64,000 nt of DNA from Uloborus plumipes (taxonomy: Eukaryota > Arthropoda > Arachnida > Araneae > Uloboridae): contig JAXGGA010002887.1 of the NCBI GenBank assembly GCA_038373865.1, forward strand, positions 48,757 through 112,756, read 5' to 3'. A program made the position numbers and the translations under genes. Positions 38,801-44,865 of this stretch are shown here, piece after piece. The notes under the pieces are model-generated. The model ran no database searches. It worked only from the letters and a program-made list of their open reading frames with translations, and had not been told where the DNA came from. Each line of letters starts with the position of its first letter. Positions within the stretch are counted from its first letter, which is position 1.

Positions 38801-41800
38801 ACTTTTAGCAAATTCAAATGGCAATAAGTTAGGCACATTGTTCAATCTTTAAAATTCATTATAATTTAGAAAGAATGATATTTAGTTGTATGGAAGTTGT
38901 TAGTTGTTTAATTAGTTACATCTAAATTTTAAAACTTAATAAGAATAAAATTTTATAAATTTAACTATTCTAATCAATATTTTAAAAGTAGTTTAAAATA
39001 TTTTGTGTTTCAAAGTGTTTTTCTCTCACTGAGTAGAACAAAATTAAACATTTAAAAGTAAATCCAAACGTTAATTGTATTTTATTTCCACGAAATTTTT
39101 CATGGTAAGTTTTCTACACAATTTTGTTTGTCTCTTCTATTCTAGGAACAGTCTGTAACATTTACATTATTGTTTAGTTATGGTTAACAATTCAAGTATA
39201 AATTCGAAATTTTATTTTTTATATTTGGATTTTGTTTATTTATTTTTTCAAACTGTTAGTTGTTAAATTATTATACTTTTTAGGTAAAGTTCAAATGATA
39301 TAATGGAGATGTAAAAAGTAGTTTAGAATATTTTGAACTCCAAAATAGTTTTTATCTACGAAACAGATCAACATTAAAGGAATATATTTTTCAAAAGTAA
39401 ATTTTTAAAATCTTAATTAAATTTCTCCTTGTTAGTTATCATATAATTCTGTTTTCTTTTTTTATTCTTAGAATAATTTAGAACAAATTCATTATTATTT
39501 TAGCTAACTTATGACTTAAAATACTTATATATTAATAATTATTCGTTCTATTTTGTAATTATGTTTACTTTTATGTTAAATTGCGTTAAGCATTAAAAGT
39601 AAGGCTTTTCACCGTCACAGAGACTGATATGGGCGATTCTCTGTAAACTGGTAATTGGCTGTCCGGACCAAGTATTTTAAAAATAATAAAGTGTAATTAA
39701 GTAATTATCGCTCTTAATACAAGAAAAGCATTAATACTTTGTGGGCCAATTGTATTTGGAGCGATAACAATTTAATTTTTTTTGCTAGAAATTATCTAAG
39801 CACCAAAAACACAGTCCCCTGGCTGTCCGAATCCCATAGTTTAACTGTTAAAGATAGTATTTCAAAAAACCTATTAACACTACATAAATTTGGCAATTAA
39901 TATCTAAAAATAGAATAATGAAGCTATATTTTTCTTATGAAATAAAGTATAATTACGTATTTCTAAAACTTAAAATTGTCAAGTAAATTCTGTCCAGAGT
40001 TTTTTCGAACAGTCCCCTGCAACAAATTCAAAGCTGTAATACGAAAAATCTATAACTTTTGCAAATTCTTTTTGGCATGAAGTTTAAAGTAATCAGTGTG
40101 AATTTGACGAAATCGCCGTGAACGGTGTTGAAACGCCACTTTGTTTAGTTCGAGAGCCACATTTGTGCTGAAAGTATGCATCGTGATCGTTGCGAAAACA
40201 GTCCTCTGGGAAGTGATTTTATTAATGGCAATTAGTTTAAATATGAAACATATTAGTTATTATGTCCACGATTTCTGCCTAAATTTATAGGTAGTCTTGA
40301 AACTAATTATGTTCCAATAGTTTTGCAGATATTACGCTACAAAGGGCAAAAATACAGCTACCTAGCACAGTCCCCTGCCTAGTTATACTAGGCAGGGGAG
40401 TAACCCCCTATCATGATTTATCAGAAAAACATAAACTTCAATTGGCCCTCTTTCAAACCAAAGTAATAGATTCATTTTCTGAGCAATAGTATTATAATTA
40501 TACGAACATTTCAAAAAACCATGAGAACCATGATTTCGAGTGAAGAATGACGAGTTTACAGAGAATCGCCCATATAAAGCGAGTTGAAACCCTGCTACCG
40601 AAAAATCTGAAGTCAATTCCAAATATCATGAAGCTTCATCAGTTGGTTTGGAATGAAAATAACAAATCAGTAAAGTTTAAATCCAACGTTAAAAATGCAC
40701 AAATATACAGGTATACTGTACATTTTTAACGTTGGATTTAAACTTTACATCTATCGCACAAAGGTATTTATTTTCTTCTTTTCTTAACAAATCATTGTTA
40801 GGTTTACGCATGCTAACTTGCCTTTCTTGCGAAACCGATCTTTCTTGTACTCATTATGCTTCGAGTCCGCCTACAGTTAATATTTTATAGACTAAATAAA
40901 AATAAATGTAAAACAGACAAATGAAAAAATAAAGAAACTTGTAACCCTTTGCAGTAAAAAAAAGTTGGTATTGTAAAAGTTTAAAATTCCAACGAAAAAT
41001 ACTACTATTTCTTTAAAAAATTAGACTTAATCTGTTTTGTTTGTAAATAATGTAAAAAAAATATATGAAGCAATATTCTAAATGGTGTATTTTGCTTTCT
41101 ATGTCATTATTTATCAAATGAATAAAGTTTTAAAAATATTTCTTGGGTTAGGGAAGTGTTTAAGCCGGGAGATGGTAATTACACTTTTTACATTAAACTT
41201 AAACTTAAAACTGTCATTAAAATTTTATTTTTAAGTTTTTTTCGTTGCTGAGCACTGATTTGTGATCTTAAATGAGTTGTCTTTAAACAAATATTAACAA
41301 TAATTAATTAATTACAAGTTGAATTTTTCCTACTTGGCATTGGCAAAAGTTAACGTGTTGAGAAAATCACCCAAATATGCGGAACCTAAGAAAATCAGAC
41401 GGTAGTTTGCATAACTGCGATATGTCTGCAACAGAATATAAAAGTGTTAAGAGTTTTAATTTGGCTTCTTTTTATTAAATCTTTTCTTATTCTTTAGGTG
41501 ATGAAAATTGCAAATAATGTGTGTAAAGATCAAACTCAAATAACAAGAATTTCTGAAGGGAAATACTGTATTGGAGGGAAGAATGTTTTCGTTCGTGTGA
41601 GTATACATTTTTACTTCATTATGTGGCAAAAGGTCTTTTAAATATATAGCATTTTGAATGTAATCCGACGTAAAGTCATCTTTGATCATCGGGATTAAAC
41701 AGATCGGGCATGAAGATCCCTTGGTACCTGTGGTTCCAAATGGATTCCGAACACTTCGGTATTATCGTAAAAAGTGCTATAAAATGTATGAAATCTTTCC

Positions 41801-44800
41801 CTCGCCTATATTTAAATTCAGCATATCGCCAGGCTCAAGTTTTTATTAAAATTTAAAAAATTCAGAAAGTCGTTTCAAAAATTTATTAAAACCATAAAGT
41901 AATAACTCTTAGATCATGATAACAACATTAATCAGCAGTCAAAGGAACAAATCCCAAACTGTTCTCTTCCCAAAACTTCAATTCAGTGATGTCACCATGA
42001 ATTTAAGCACAGTTGCGCCATGGCGCCATTGTTGTAACCAGATATCATAACTGTTTTGAGAAAAAAAAAAAGGAAGCGTTTTTCTTTTCAGTATTTGAGT
42101 CATGCTTCTAAAGCTGTTTTATTTTCATTAAAACTTATGCTATCTTTCATTGACCCAAACAAGTAAAAGTTAGAAGCAATCAAATCGGGATCCGTACAGG
42201 GATTAAAACATCTTCCAAGTGCATCCAAAAGCTCTCGATAAATCTTCACCGTGCCTCTTGATCACCAATATTCAATTGCTCGGGAACACACTTCACGCAA
42301 ACTTTATGTCACAGTTTGATACCGTAAGGGCCCTGCTCCACATCAGCGTAAAAAGCGACCGAAACCGAAGGCAGAAACCGAAAATCCGGGTACTTTCCAT
42401 AGGAACACTATTTGCTCCATTTTACGTTTTTGCTTTAGTTTTCTGCTTTACGTCAATGTGGAGCAGGGCCCTTAGTCAGCAATAAACAGCGTTTACAAGG
42501 TATTTTTATAAACCGAATATCACCGCTCTAGCTAGGAATTGAAACGGCTACAAATTTCCTCATGCACAGGATCGTAAACGAATTTCTTAATTGCATTCTT
42601 GATAGCAAACAGGGGTGTCCCGACAGGAGGTCACTTTGATATTAAAAAATGTACCTTAGTCTGCAAATTGTGTCTCACGATTCTACAATTTTGGATGCAG
42701 TACTGCAAAATTACAATTATTATTTGATAATGTCTGACGTCTCAGCTCTTTAGATGTAGGTTGGGTGTGTTATTGTTTATGCTCGTATTGATCATTCGGT
42801 TAAAATTCGGAGTTTCATTCGGTAAATTGAGAATATCTACCTTCCCAAAAATTTAGGTTTGGGTGCCTTGGATACATGGGCGGATCCAGAAATTTTGCAA
42901 GGGATAGGTGATTGATTTTATTACGTATCCTTTACTACACGTCTTGGTTTACAAATTTGGCCTCTTATGTTTTAGAATTCAATTGCGAAAAGTGTTTTTA
43001 GGATAGCCCTAAACCTCTCTTCTATTGCCATCAAAGATAGTCTAAAAATGTCTTTTTTGAACTTCAATATTGAAAATTTACCTGTGGGGAGTCCCTCAAG
43101 GTAGGTGTGACGCCCCCATCGCCCGTACTGCCCTGGTAGCAACCCGAAAAAACACCAGTTAAAAGTAAGAGGTAACCTGTAAAAAAATGGGGATTTGGTG
43201 ATAAGTGGGTAATAAGGCAGGTTACTAGAGCCGCTATGTCGTGGCTACTGAATCTTTTATTGCAGAAATGCATTAACTGTCTGTACTCCAAAAAAATAGC
43301 AAGAATTCGAAGGAAAAAAAAATCATTTTTTGATAATATACTGGCGGAAAAAAAATCCCAACACCAAGAAAAAAATTCTGTAGAGTAATGAAATTTGGGT
43401 AATTCAATTGTCTAGTTAACATGTTTAATTGATTAAATGTACAAGATTACTTTCTAATTTAGGCTCAAGAAAATGCTGTGCAAATGTGAAATTATGTTAA
43501 TTTAGTAGAGGGTGTAACCTCCAGAATTTTGAAGGCAAGCCTGCATGCATTATGTCATACAGGTGCCGAATGTCACTTTGTAGTATGGAGTTCCATGCTT
43601 GTTGCACTTGTTGTGTCAATACTAGGACCGTCATTGTTGACTGTGGATGATGCTCGAGGTGCCTTCACATGACATCCCACACGTTATCAATTGGGGACAT
43701 ACCTGGTGATTTTTCAGGTCATGGTAACATGTCAGCACTCTGTAGAGTACATTGCGTTACAGCAGCGATGTGAGGGCGAGCGTTATCCTGTTGGAAAACG
43801 CCCCCTTGAATTCTACTCATGAAGGGCTGTACTACTGGTTAAATTACCAGACTGACGACAAATTTTCAGTCAGTAAGTTTGGGATAACCACAAGAATGCT
43901 CTTGCTGTCGTAGGAAATTGTTCCAGAGACCATAACTCCAGGTGTGGGTCTCGTGTGTCTAGGCCGTAGACCGCTTGGATGCAGGCGGTCCCCTGTCCTC
44001 CTTCTGACCAATATACAGCCACCACTGGCACTAAGGCAGAACCTGTTTTCATCAAAAATTGCAACAGATCTCCACTCCGACCTCCAGTGAGCTCTGTCGT
44101 GGCACCACTGCCGTCGGAAAAGGCAATGGTTTGCAGTCAATGGAATACCGACTGCAGGCTGCCTGGCTCGGAGCTGTCCTTGAAGTAAACAGTTTCTTAC
44201 CGTTCCTTGGGTCACGACGGTTACCAACTGCAGCTCGAATGTCAGCCGCAGATGCAGTACGATGCGACACAGCCGTACGCAAGATTCGGCGATCTTCCTT
44301 CTCAGTCGTGCCACTGTGGCAGCTCGGAACTCGATCTTCTTGAGGTAGTACCATCCCTTGCCCATAGCTTCCAATAATCATGCACACTTATGCGCGGAAC
44401 GCGAAATTTTAATTGATGTCATCTTTCAGTTGTATAAACACGCCTACCAAATTTCGTTTATCTAGCACAAGTCTTTCTTGGTATTGGGATTTTTTTTTCC
44501 GCCAGTGTAATTCTTATTTTTTTTTTGACTTCATGAAATTCCCTTCCTGATTCCCGATCCGCAAGGATAATCAACTTTGAGATGTATTGCTGTGTTGAAG
44601 AAAGTTAATATTGCAGTAATTGAACTCTCTTAATTTTCAGCTCTTGAAAGGCCGTCACGTGATGGTGCGCGTGGGCGGGGGCTGGGACACCCTGGAGCAC
44701 TTCCTGTCCCGCCACGAGCCCTGCCAGGTGATCGTGGTCAACCGGAAGTCCTCGCTGTCGGACGAGTACATCTCGCTGGCCTGCAACGGATCGCCGGACT

Positions 44801-44865
44801 CCTTCCTGCACATCCGGGCCAAGTACAAGAGCCCGCCAACCACGCCCGAATTCAAACTCATCTGA
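4916..44865 (+). CDS. Gas2: GAS2 family protein (CH + GAR domains), six coding exons
   Basis: Joined CDS is 4916-5054, 33304-33428, 35105-35246, 37286-37650, 41498-41596 and 44641-44865: 1095 nt, 364 residues plus stop. All five introns are GT/AG and exon phases match (1,0,1,0,0). Residues about 34-160 form a calponin-homology domain with the GAS2 signatures [42 protein letters not shown] and [12 protein letters not shown]. Residues about 181-250 are a Ser/Pro-rich linker. Residues about 254-320 form a GAR domain ending in [22 protein letters not shown] and HEPC. In this family the CH domain binds actin and GAR binds microtubules, so the product probably cross-links the two in the cytoplasm. 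Length is close to vertebrate GAS2 (about 313 aa); the short tail after GAR and the linker wording resemble GAS2 itself more than the longer GAS2L/pickled-eggs proteins. The start is the first ATG after an in-frame stop at 4895-4897; an upstream spliced exon is not excluded. Confidence 0.93.
5055..7151. other. Start of GAS2 intron 1, no feature recognised
   Basis: Intronic sequence after the exon 1 donor. A G-run lies near 6260. The segment at 6700-6900 has a more balanced base composition and might be a decayed retroelement, but no frame supports this. Confidence 0.35.
7156..7611. mobile_element. piggyBac-type MITE, 456 bp
   Basis: TTAA at 7152-7155 and again at 7612-7615 flank an element beginning CCCTCTGACTGCTCA and ending AGCAACCAGAGGG, so the terminal inverted repeat starts CCCTCTG. 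A TTAA target duplication with CCC...GGG ends is the piggyBac hallmark. There is no transposase frame. The right half contains two copies of AAATCGCG-A-(G/A)AGCAAC. Confidence 0.75.
7612..8984. other. Intron 1, simple repeats and possible hAT end
   Basis: TG-rich tracts near 8330 and 8678-8705 (the latter running into GA repeats). The motif CCCAACCTATGGCCCTAGGG at about 8769 resembles the terminus of a hAT element, but its partner end is not identifiable. No gene is visible. Confidence 0.35.
8989..9929. mobile_element. 941-bp inverted-repeat element, copy 1
   Basis: It begins GGGCGATTCTCTGTAAACT and ends AGTTTACAGAGAATTGCCC, with ACAT at 8985-8988 and 9930-9933 as a 4-bp target duplication. 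It shares its whole length with 39631-40571, which has exactly the same size. The internal motif CAGTCCCCTG or a close variant occurs at 9170, 9368, 9557, 9713 and 9725. No transposase frame is present. Superfamily unassigned; the 4-bp duplication would suit Sola or Chapaev-like groups, but that is a guess. Confidence 0.85.
10569..11306 (+). mobile_element. tRNA-derived SINE, split by a hAT MITE
   Basis: The head has a box-A-like TCTCTAGTGTTCAGAG (10574-10589) and a degenerate box B (CCTCGAACCCC near 10618). The body matches the SINE at 59351-59660, including GTTGCCTACCCTATAA and GGCATGTGTGT. CAGTTGGA flanks it at 10561-10568 and 11307-11314, a likely target duplication. A 518-bp hAT MITE interrupts it at 10737-11254. 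Confidence 0.7.
10737..11254. mobile_element. hAT MITE, 518 bp, nested in a SINE
   Basis: The ends CAGGGGTGCC and GGCACCCCTG are perfect inverted repeats followed inward by C- or G-runs. The 8-bp duplication CTCTGTGG lies at 10729-10736 and 11255-11262. An 8-bp duplication and CAGGGGT ends are the hAT signature. The interior is AT-rich with CA and AATA microsatellites (11015-11045) and no coding frame. Confidence 0.85.
11315..11622. mobile_element. MITE with TAAGGCAGGGATTC ends
   Basis: The left end TAAGGCAGGGATTCAAGTGA and right end TCACTTGAATCCTTGCCTAA are inverted repeats, each followed inward by GCGATCGC. About 308 bp, with no frame. It directly abuts the target duplication of the SINE to its left. 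Confidence 0.7.
11961..12540. mobile_element. 580-bp MITE with about 45-bp inverted ends
   Basis: The left end AAGATCCCACTTAGGTTGAC continues to CCTACCCTCATCGAG; the right end carries the inverted copy, ACTCGACGAGGGTAGGT to CCGGATCTT. The interior repeats CTGCAGATTTTCTGCAG-like palindromic words several times. No frame. The target duplication is not clear. Confidence 0.65.
12541..14268. other. Intron 1, no feature recognised
   Basis: AT-rich sequence with homopolymers (A-run near 13720, T-run near 13330, C-run near 13896). No coding or RNA feature supported. Confidence 0.4.
14269..14615. mobile_element. CACTGYAAAAA foldback MITE, copy 1
   Basis: Begins CACTAAAAAAAAGTTGTTGT and ends in the inverted counterpart (AACAACAG...TTTTGCAATG). 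The interior is built from ACAGTTTATTACTGTAAAATT-type half-palindromes repeated in both orientations, shared with copies at 25402, 28361, 36870, 48935 and 55358. Confidence 0.75.
14623..15141. mobile_element. piggyBac-type MITE, 519 bp
   Basis: TTAA at 14619-14622 and 15142-15145 flank ends CCCATTAATGCC and GGCATTAATGGG, a perfect 12-bp inverted repeat. TTAA duplication plus CCC...GGG ends indicate a piggyBac relative. It inserted 7 bp from the end of the preceding foldback MITE. No transposase frame. Confidence 0.85.
15270..15430 (-). other. GC-balanced island, possible exon or conserved element
   Basis: In this intron, 15270-15430 has unusually balanced composition and several CpGs. The minus strand has an open frame reading [20 protein letters not shown] then [20 protein letters not shown] to a stop at 15270. 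I recognise no family. It could be a small exon of a gene nested antisense, a decayed transposon frame or a conserved regulatory element. Confidence 0.25.
15540..20849. other. Intron 1, long stretch without recognised features
   Basis: AT-rich sequence with T- and A-homopolymers (e.g. 17780-17802, 18129). Small open frames at 17278-17759 are not supported by any recognisable domain. I see no RNA gene or complete transposon. Confidence 0.4.
20852..21638 (-). mobile_element. Mariner/IS630-type element, internally deleted
   Basis: The left end is TA|CAGGGTGGTTACAAATTAACGT and the right end is the inverted ACGTTAATTTATAACCACCCTG, consistent with Tc1/mariner insertion at TA (right flank now AA). 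On the minus strand, 21267-21336 reads [20 protein letters not shown] followed by SVV and stop. This is the C-terminal catalytic SPDL-P motif (third acidic residue) of mariner-like transposases of this class. Most of the transposase is missing. Confidence 0.8.
21267..21357 (-). pseudogene. Mariner-type transposase C-terminal remnant
   Basis: Open frame of about 30 codons ending at TAA (21267-21269) with [17 protein letters not shown]. The N-terminal DNA-binding domain and first two catalytic residues are not present in the element, so it is a dead fragment. Confidence 0.75.
21781..22244 (+). promoter_or_regulatory. CpG-dense island in intron 1, candidate internal promoter or 5' UTR exon
   Basis: I count about 30 CpG dinucleotides in 21781-22260, far above the flanking AT-rich intron. 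The block ends in a good splice-donor match (CAAAGT|GTAAGA, GT at 22245). This is what an alternative first exon of GAS2, spliced to exon 2 at 33304, could look like. A short ATG frame ([15 protein letters not shown]) runs to the donor in phase 0. It does not match the phase of exon 2, so if this is an exon it is either non-coding or joins another exon first. Inference only. Confidence 0.4.
22245..23910. other. Intron 1, no feature recognised
   Basis: AT-rich sequence without supported genes or transposon ends. Confidence 0.4.
23911..24069. mobile_element. Small MITE, 159 bp
   Basis: A perfect 15-bp inverted terminal repeat, CAGTGAATGAACATC at the left and GATGTTCATTCACTG at the right. AT-rich interior. 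Target duplication not clear. Confidence 0.65.
24550..24960 (+). promoter_or_regulatory. Second CpG-enriched island in intron 1
   Basis: Balanced base composition with about 15-20 CpGs, GA-rich tracts (GGAGGAGAACGAAAAGGAG) and a G-run at 24889-24902. It contains GTCGCCAAGATGGTTCC, close to a YY1-like AAGATGG site, and a possible donor CTGATG|GTAAGG near 24787. It may be a regulatory element or non-coding exon; no coding sequence is supported. Confidence 0.3.
25402..25729. mobile_element. CACTGYAAAAA foldback MITE, copy 2
   Basis: Starts CGCTGTAAAAAAGGAATGTT and ends AACAACAGTTCATTTTTTACAG|TG. Same internal ACAGTATAATACAGCTAATTT and AAACTGTAAAATTGCT units as the other copies. Confidence 0.8.
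25730..27507. other. Intron 1, homopolymer-rich, no gene seen
   Basis: A-runs at 26071-26090 and 26369, and a T-run at 26921-26943. No coding or RNA feature supported. Confidence 0.4.
27508..27952 (+). mobile_element. Short Helitron, about 445 bp
   Basis: The right end has a hairpin ACCCGG-GTAACG-CCGGGT (27925-27942) followed by CTGA|T (27949-27953), fitting the CTRR terminus and host T. The left part carries GGATTTTCATGAAACTTGGC, the block also found near the start of the larger Helitron. The 5' tip is placed at A|TCTTCTTTACTTATTA by analogy and is less certain. Confidence 0.6.
28361..28699. mobile_element. CACTGYAAAAA foldback MITE, copy 3
   Basis: Starts CATTGTAAATATTGCTTTTA and ends AACAACAGTTTATTCTTTGC|AGTG. 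The most diverged copy; the interior has the same repeated TAATAAACTGTAAAATTGCT units. Confidence 0.7.
28700..29960. other. Intron 1, no feature recognised
   Basis: Includes a slightly GC-richer stretch at 29100-29370 with TATATAA near 29269 and imperfect CTTATTCCTTTATA repeats at 29650-29760. No gene supported. Confidence 0.35.
29961..30352. mobile_element. MITE rich in CGATGA words, about 390 bp
   Basis: The left end TTACCCAAGTAGCATCAACT and right end ATTATGCTGCTGGGGTAA are inverted repeats. The interior is dense in ATCGG/CCGAT and TCATCGG words in both orientations. No frame. Confidence 0.65.
30353..33019. other. End of intron 1, no gene recognised
   Basis: AT-rich. It contains one CTCF-like core on the minus strand (AGATGGCGC, from GCGCCATCT near 31046). 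Short lysine-rich frames such as 32236-32475 have no recognisable domain. Confidence 0.35.
33028..33226. mobile_element. hAT MITE just upstream of exon 2
   Basis: The 8-bp duplication CATCGTCT lies at 33020-33027 and 33227-33234. The ends are CAGGCACGGGCTCAG and CTGGATCCGGCCTTG, imperfect inverted repeats of the hAT type. It lies wholly in intron 1 and ends 70 bp before the exon 2 acceptor. Confidence 0.75.
33304..33428 (+). CDS. Gas2: GAS2 exon 2 (CH domain)
   Basis: The acceptor is a long T/C tract ending CAG at 33301-33303; the donor is GAA|GTAAGA at 33429. Completing the split codon from exon 1 gives [17 protein letters not shown] and then an [14 protein letters not shown] stretch, the classic FM-KLDNG core of GAS2-type CH domains. 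It covers residues 47-88 and ends in phase 0. About 44% of codons end in G or C. A hAT MITE with a perfect target duplication ends only 70 bp before the acceptor. Confidence 0.93.
33765..34367. mobile_element. MITE with repeated GTTACGTTAGTCAC motif
   Basis: The left end TAGGGTCATTCCAT and right end ATGGAATTACCCTG form an inverted repeat. The word GTTRCGTTAGTCAC occurs three times inside (about 33963, 34152 and 34339). No frame. Lies in intron 2. Confidence 0.65.
35105..35246 (+). CDS. Gas2: GAS2 exon 3 (CH domain)
   Basis: The acceptor follows TTTTTCCCCAACAG at 35104; the donor is CTAG|GTAATT at 35247. It enters in phase 0 and leaves in phase 1. It encodes residues 89-135, including [20 protein letters not shown] and then [20 protein letters not shown]. 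The SFYARDN / WCR-G / FES-GL pattern is diagnostic for the second half of the CH domain in GAS2 family members and agrees closely with GAS2 itself. Confidence 0.95.
35828..36127 (-). mobile_element. tRNA-derived SINE with (TGAAA)n tail
   Basis: On the minus strand it reads from GGGCCGTGGTGGCCCGATCG with box A (TGGCCCGATCGGTAAGG) and box B (GGGTTCGATCC), then a SINE body, and ends in a (TGAAA)n-type tail (TTTCA repeats at 35828-35842 on the plus strand). The imperfect 13-bp duplication TATCAAGTT(G/A)TCA flanks it (35815-35827, 36128-36139). Lies in intron 3. Confidence 0.85.
36870..37189. mobile_element. CACTGYAAAAA foldback MITE, copy 4
   Basis: Starts CACTGCAAAAATGAACTATT and ends TGAATCTTTTACAGTG. 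It lies in intron 3, ending 97 bp before the exon 4 acceptor. Confidence 0.8.
37286..37650 (+). CDS. Gas2: GAS2 exon 4 (end of CH domain and Ser-rich linker)
   Basis: The acceptor is CTTCTCCCTTAG at 37285; the donor is AAGAAG|GTGATT at 37651. It covers residues 136-257. It completes the CH domain with [20 protein letters not shown] and [20 protein letters not shown], then encodes a low-complexity Ser/Pro/Asn linker ([30 protein letters not shown], then [18 protein letters not shown]). The composition is clearly GC-richer than the flanking introns. A copy of the CACTGYAAAAA foldback family ends 97 bp before the acceptor. The exon ends in phase 0 and can join either exon 5 or the alternative terminal exon at 37760. 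Confidence 0.93.
37760..37954 (+). CDS. Candidate alternative last exon of GAS2 (CH-only isoform)
   Basis: An open frame starts at an acceptor-like site (T-rich tract, then CTTTTCTTCCGAG at 37759) 109 bp after exon 4. It continues in the same phase as exon 4 for 64 codons to TAA. The peptide begins [20 protein letters not shown] and later holds a Tyr-rich segment ([18 protein letters not shown]). Its base composition is nearer to coding sequence than to the AT-rich intron on both sides. Splicing exon 4 to it would give a 321-residue protein with the CH domain and linker but no GAR domain. It could instead be an unrelated exon or chance; I recognise no domain in it. Confidence 0.4.
   Translation: MTGMLSALNPLNATSSLLSVHENCDWNRSTLFDTTQYASYYSSPYGYLTYHPYFDKIKEDLTHA
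38137..38712. repeat. Element with repeated GTCATTTCCGTCCC motif
   Basis: GTCATTTCCGTCCC(C) occurs at 38137, 38526, 38682 and 38697, the last two as an immediate tandem. The design resembles the motif-studded MITEs at 8989 and 33765, but clear terminal repeats are not visible. Lies in intron 4. Confidence 0.55.
38713..39626. other. Intron 4, AT-rich, nothing recognised
   Basis: Very AT-rich. Similar phrases such as GTAGTTTA(A/G)AATATTTTG recur at about 38990 and 39318, hinting at a decayed duplication. Confidence 0.35.
39631..40571. mobile_element. 941-bp inverted-repeat element, copy 2
   Basis: Begins GGGCGATTCTCTGTAAACT and ends AGTTTACAGAGAATCGCCC, flanked by ATAT at 39627-39630 and 40572-40575. 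It is collinear with 8989-9929 over the full length and of identical size, with scattered substitutions. It carries the same CAGTCCCCTG motifs. Confidence 0.87.
40670..40748. other. Perfect 28-bp hairpin with 23-nt loop
   Basis: The left arm 40670-40697 (GTAAAGTTTAAATCCAACGT onward) is exactly reverse-complementary to the right arm 40721-40748. The transcript would fold into a pre-miRNA-sized stem-loop, but perfect pairing without bulges also fits a simple inverted duplication. Lies in intron 4. Confidence 0.6.
40749..42324. other. Introns 4 and 5 around exon 5, nothing else recognised
   Basis: Apart from exon 5 no supported feature. GTTGCGCCATGGCGCCATTG near 42013 is a short palindromic GC-rich word. 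Confidence 0.35.
41498..41596 (+). CDS. Gas2: GAS2 exon 5 (first half of GAR domain)
   Basis: The acceptor is TTTCTTATTCTTTAG at 41497; the donor is CGT|GTGAGT at 41597. Both ends are in phase 0. It encodes residues 258-290: [14 protein letters not shown], then [19 protein letters not shown]. The SEGKY/RYR-(I/V)G--(L/V)F(I/V)R pattern is the first half of the Gas2-related domain. Only 8 of 33 codons end in G or C, in sharp contrast to the next exon. Confidence 0.92.
42325..42474. mobile_element. 150-bp MITE with TAAGGGCCCTGCTCCACAT ends
   Basis: The left TAAGGGCCCTGCTCCACAT and right ATGTGGAGCAGGGCCCTTA are perfect inverted repeats; pairing continues imperfectly inward through CGTAAA. Lies in intron 5. 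Confidence 0.75.
42875..43135. mobile_element. hAT-like MITE (GGGCGGATCCAG family), copy 1
   Basis: Begins CATGGGCGGATCCAGAAATT and ends near GCCCGTACTGCCCTG. The right part (GTCCCTCAAGG to CGCCCCCATCGCCC) matches 54534-54898. No clear 8-bp duplication in this copy. Confidence 0.5.
43339..44507 (-). mobile_element. Tc1-like transposon, 1169 bp, inactive
   Basis: TA at 43337-43338 and 44508-44509 flank ends TACTGGCGG and CCGCCAGTG, with long inverted repeats (GGCGGAAAAAAAATCCCAAC / ATCCCAATACCAAGAAA). It is a near full-length Tc1/mariner element with its transposase on the minus strand, broken by stops and frameshifts. It lies in intron 5, ending 134 bp before exon 6. Confidence 0.88.
43498..44374 (-). 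pseudogene. Tc1-like transposase pseudogene
   Basis: The minus-strand frame from 44374 to 43844 contains recognisable Tc1/Tcb-type transposase text: [20 protein letters not shown] (the SDESRF-like catalytic region) and [20 protein letters not shown] (from the G-MVWG-I region). The C-terminal part continues in another frame with [10 protein letters not shown] (second catalytic Asp) and [10 protein letters not shown] (third acidic region). TGG-to-TGA stops lie at about 43719-43721 and 43665-43667. The frame shift and stops make it non-functional. I describe it only as broken. Confidence 0.85.
44641..44865 (+). CDS. Gas2: GAS2 exon 6 (second half of GAR domain, stop)
   Basis: The acceptor is CTTAATTTTCAG at 44640. 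It encodes residues 291-364 and stops at TGA 44863-44865. [20 protein letters not shown] followed by EPC is the invariant core of GAR domains. After it come a short tail with FLHIRAKYK, comparable in position to the Tyr-Lys tail of GAS2, and the C-terminal end [10 protein letters not shown]. About 68 of 74 codons end in G or C, very unlike exon 5. A dead Tc1 element ends 134 bp upstream of the acceptor. Confidence 0.95.
   Translation, partial: LLKGRHVMVRVGGGWDTLEHFLSRHEPCQVIVVNRKSSLSDEYISLACNGSPDSFLHIRAKYKSPPTTPEFKLI

Noticed and set aside
43870..44387. Several overlapping frames on both strands near 44 kb
   Set aside because: All are shadows of the broken Tc1-like transposase.
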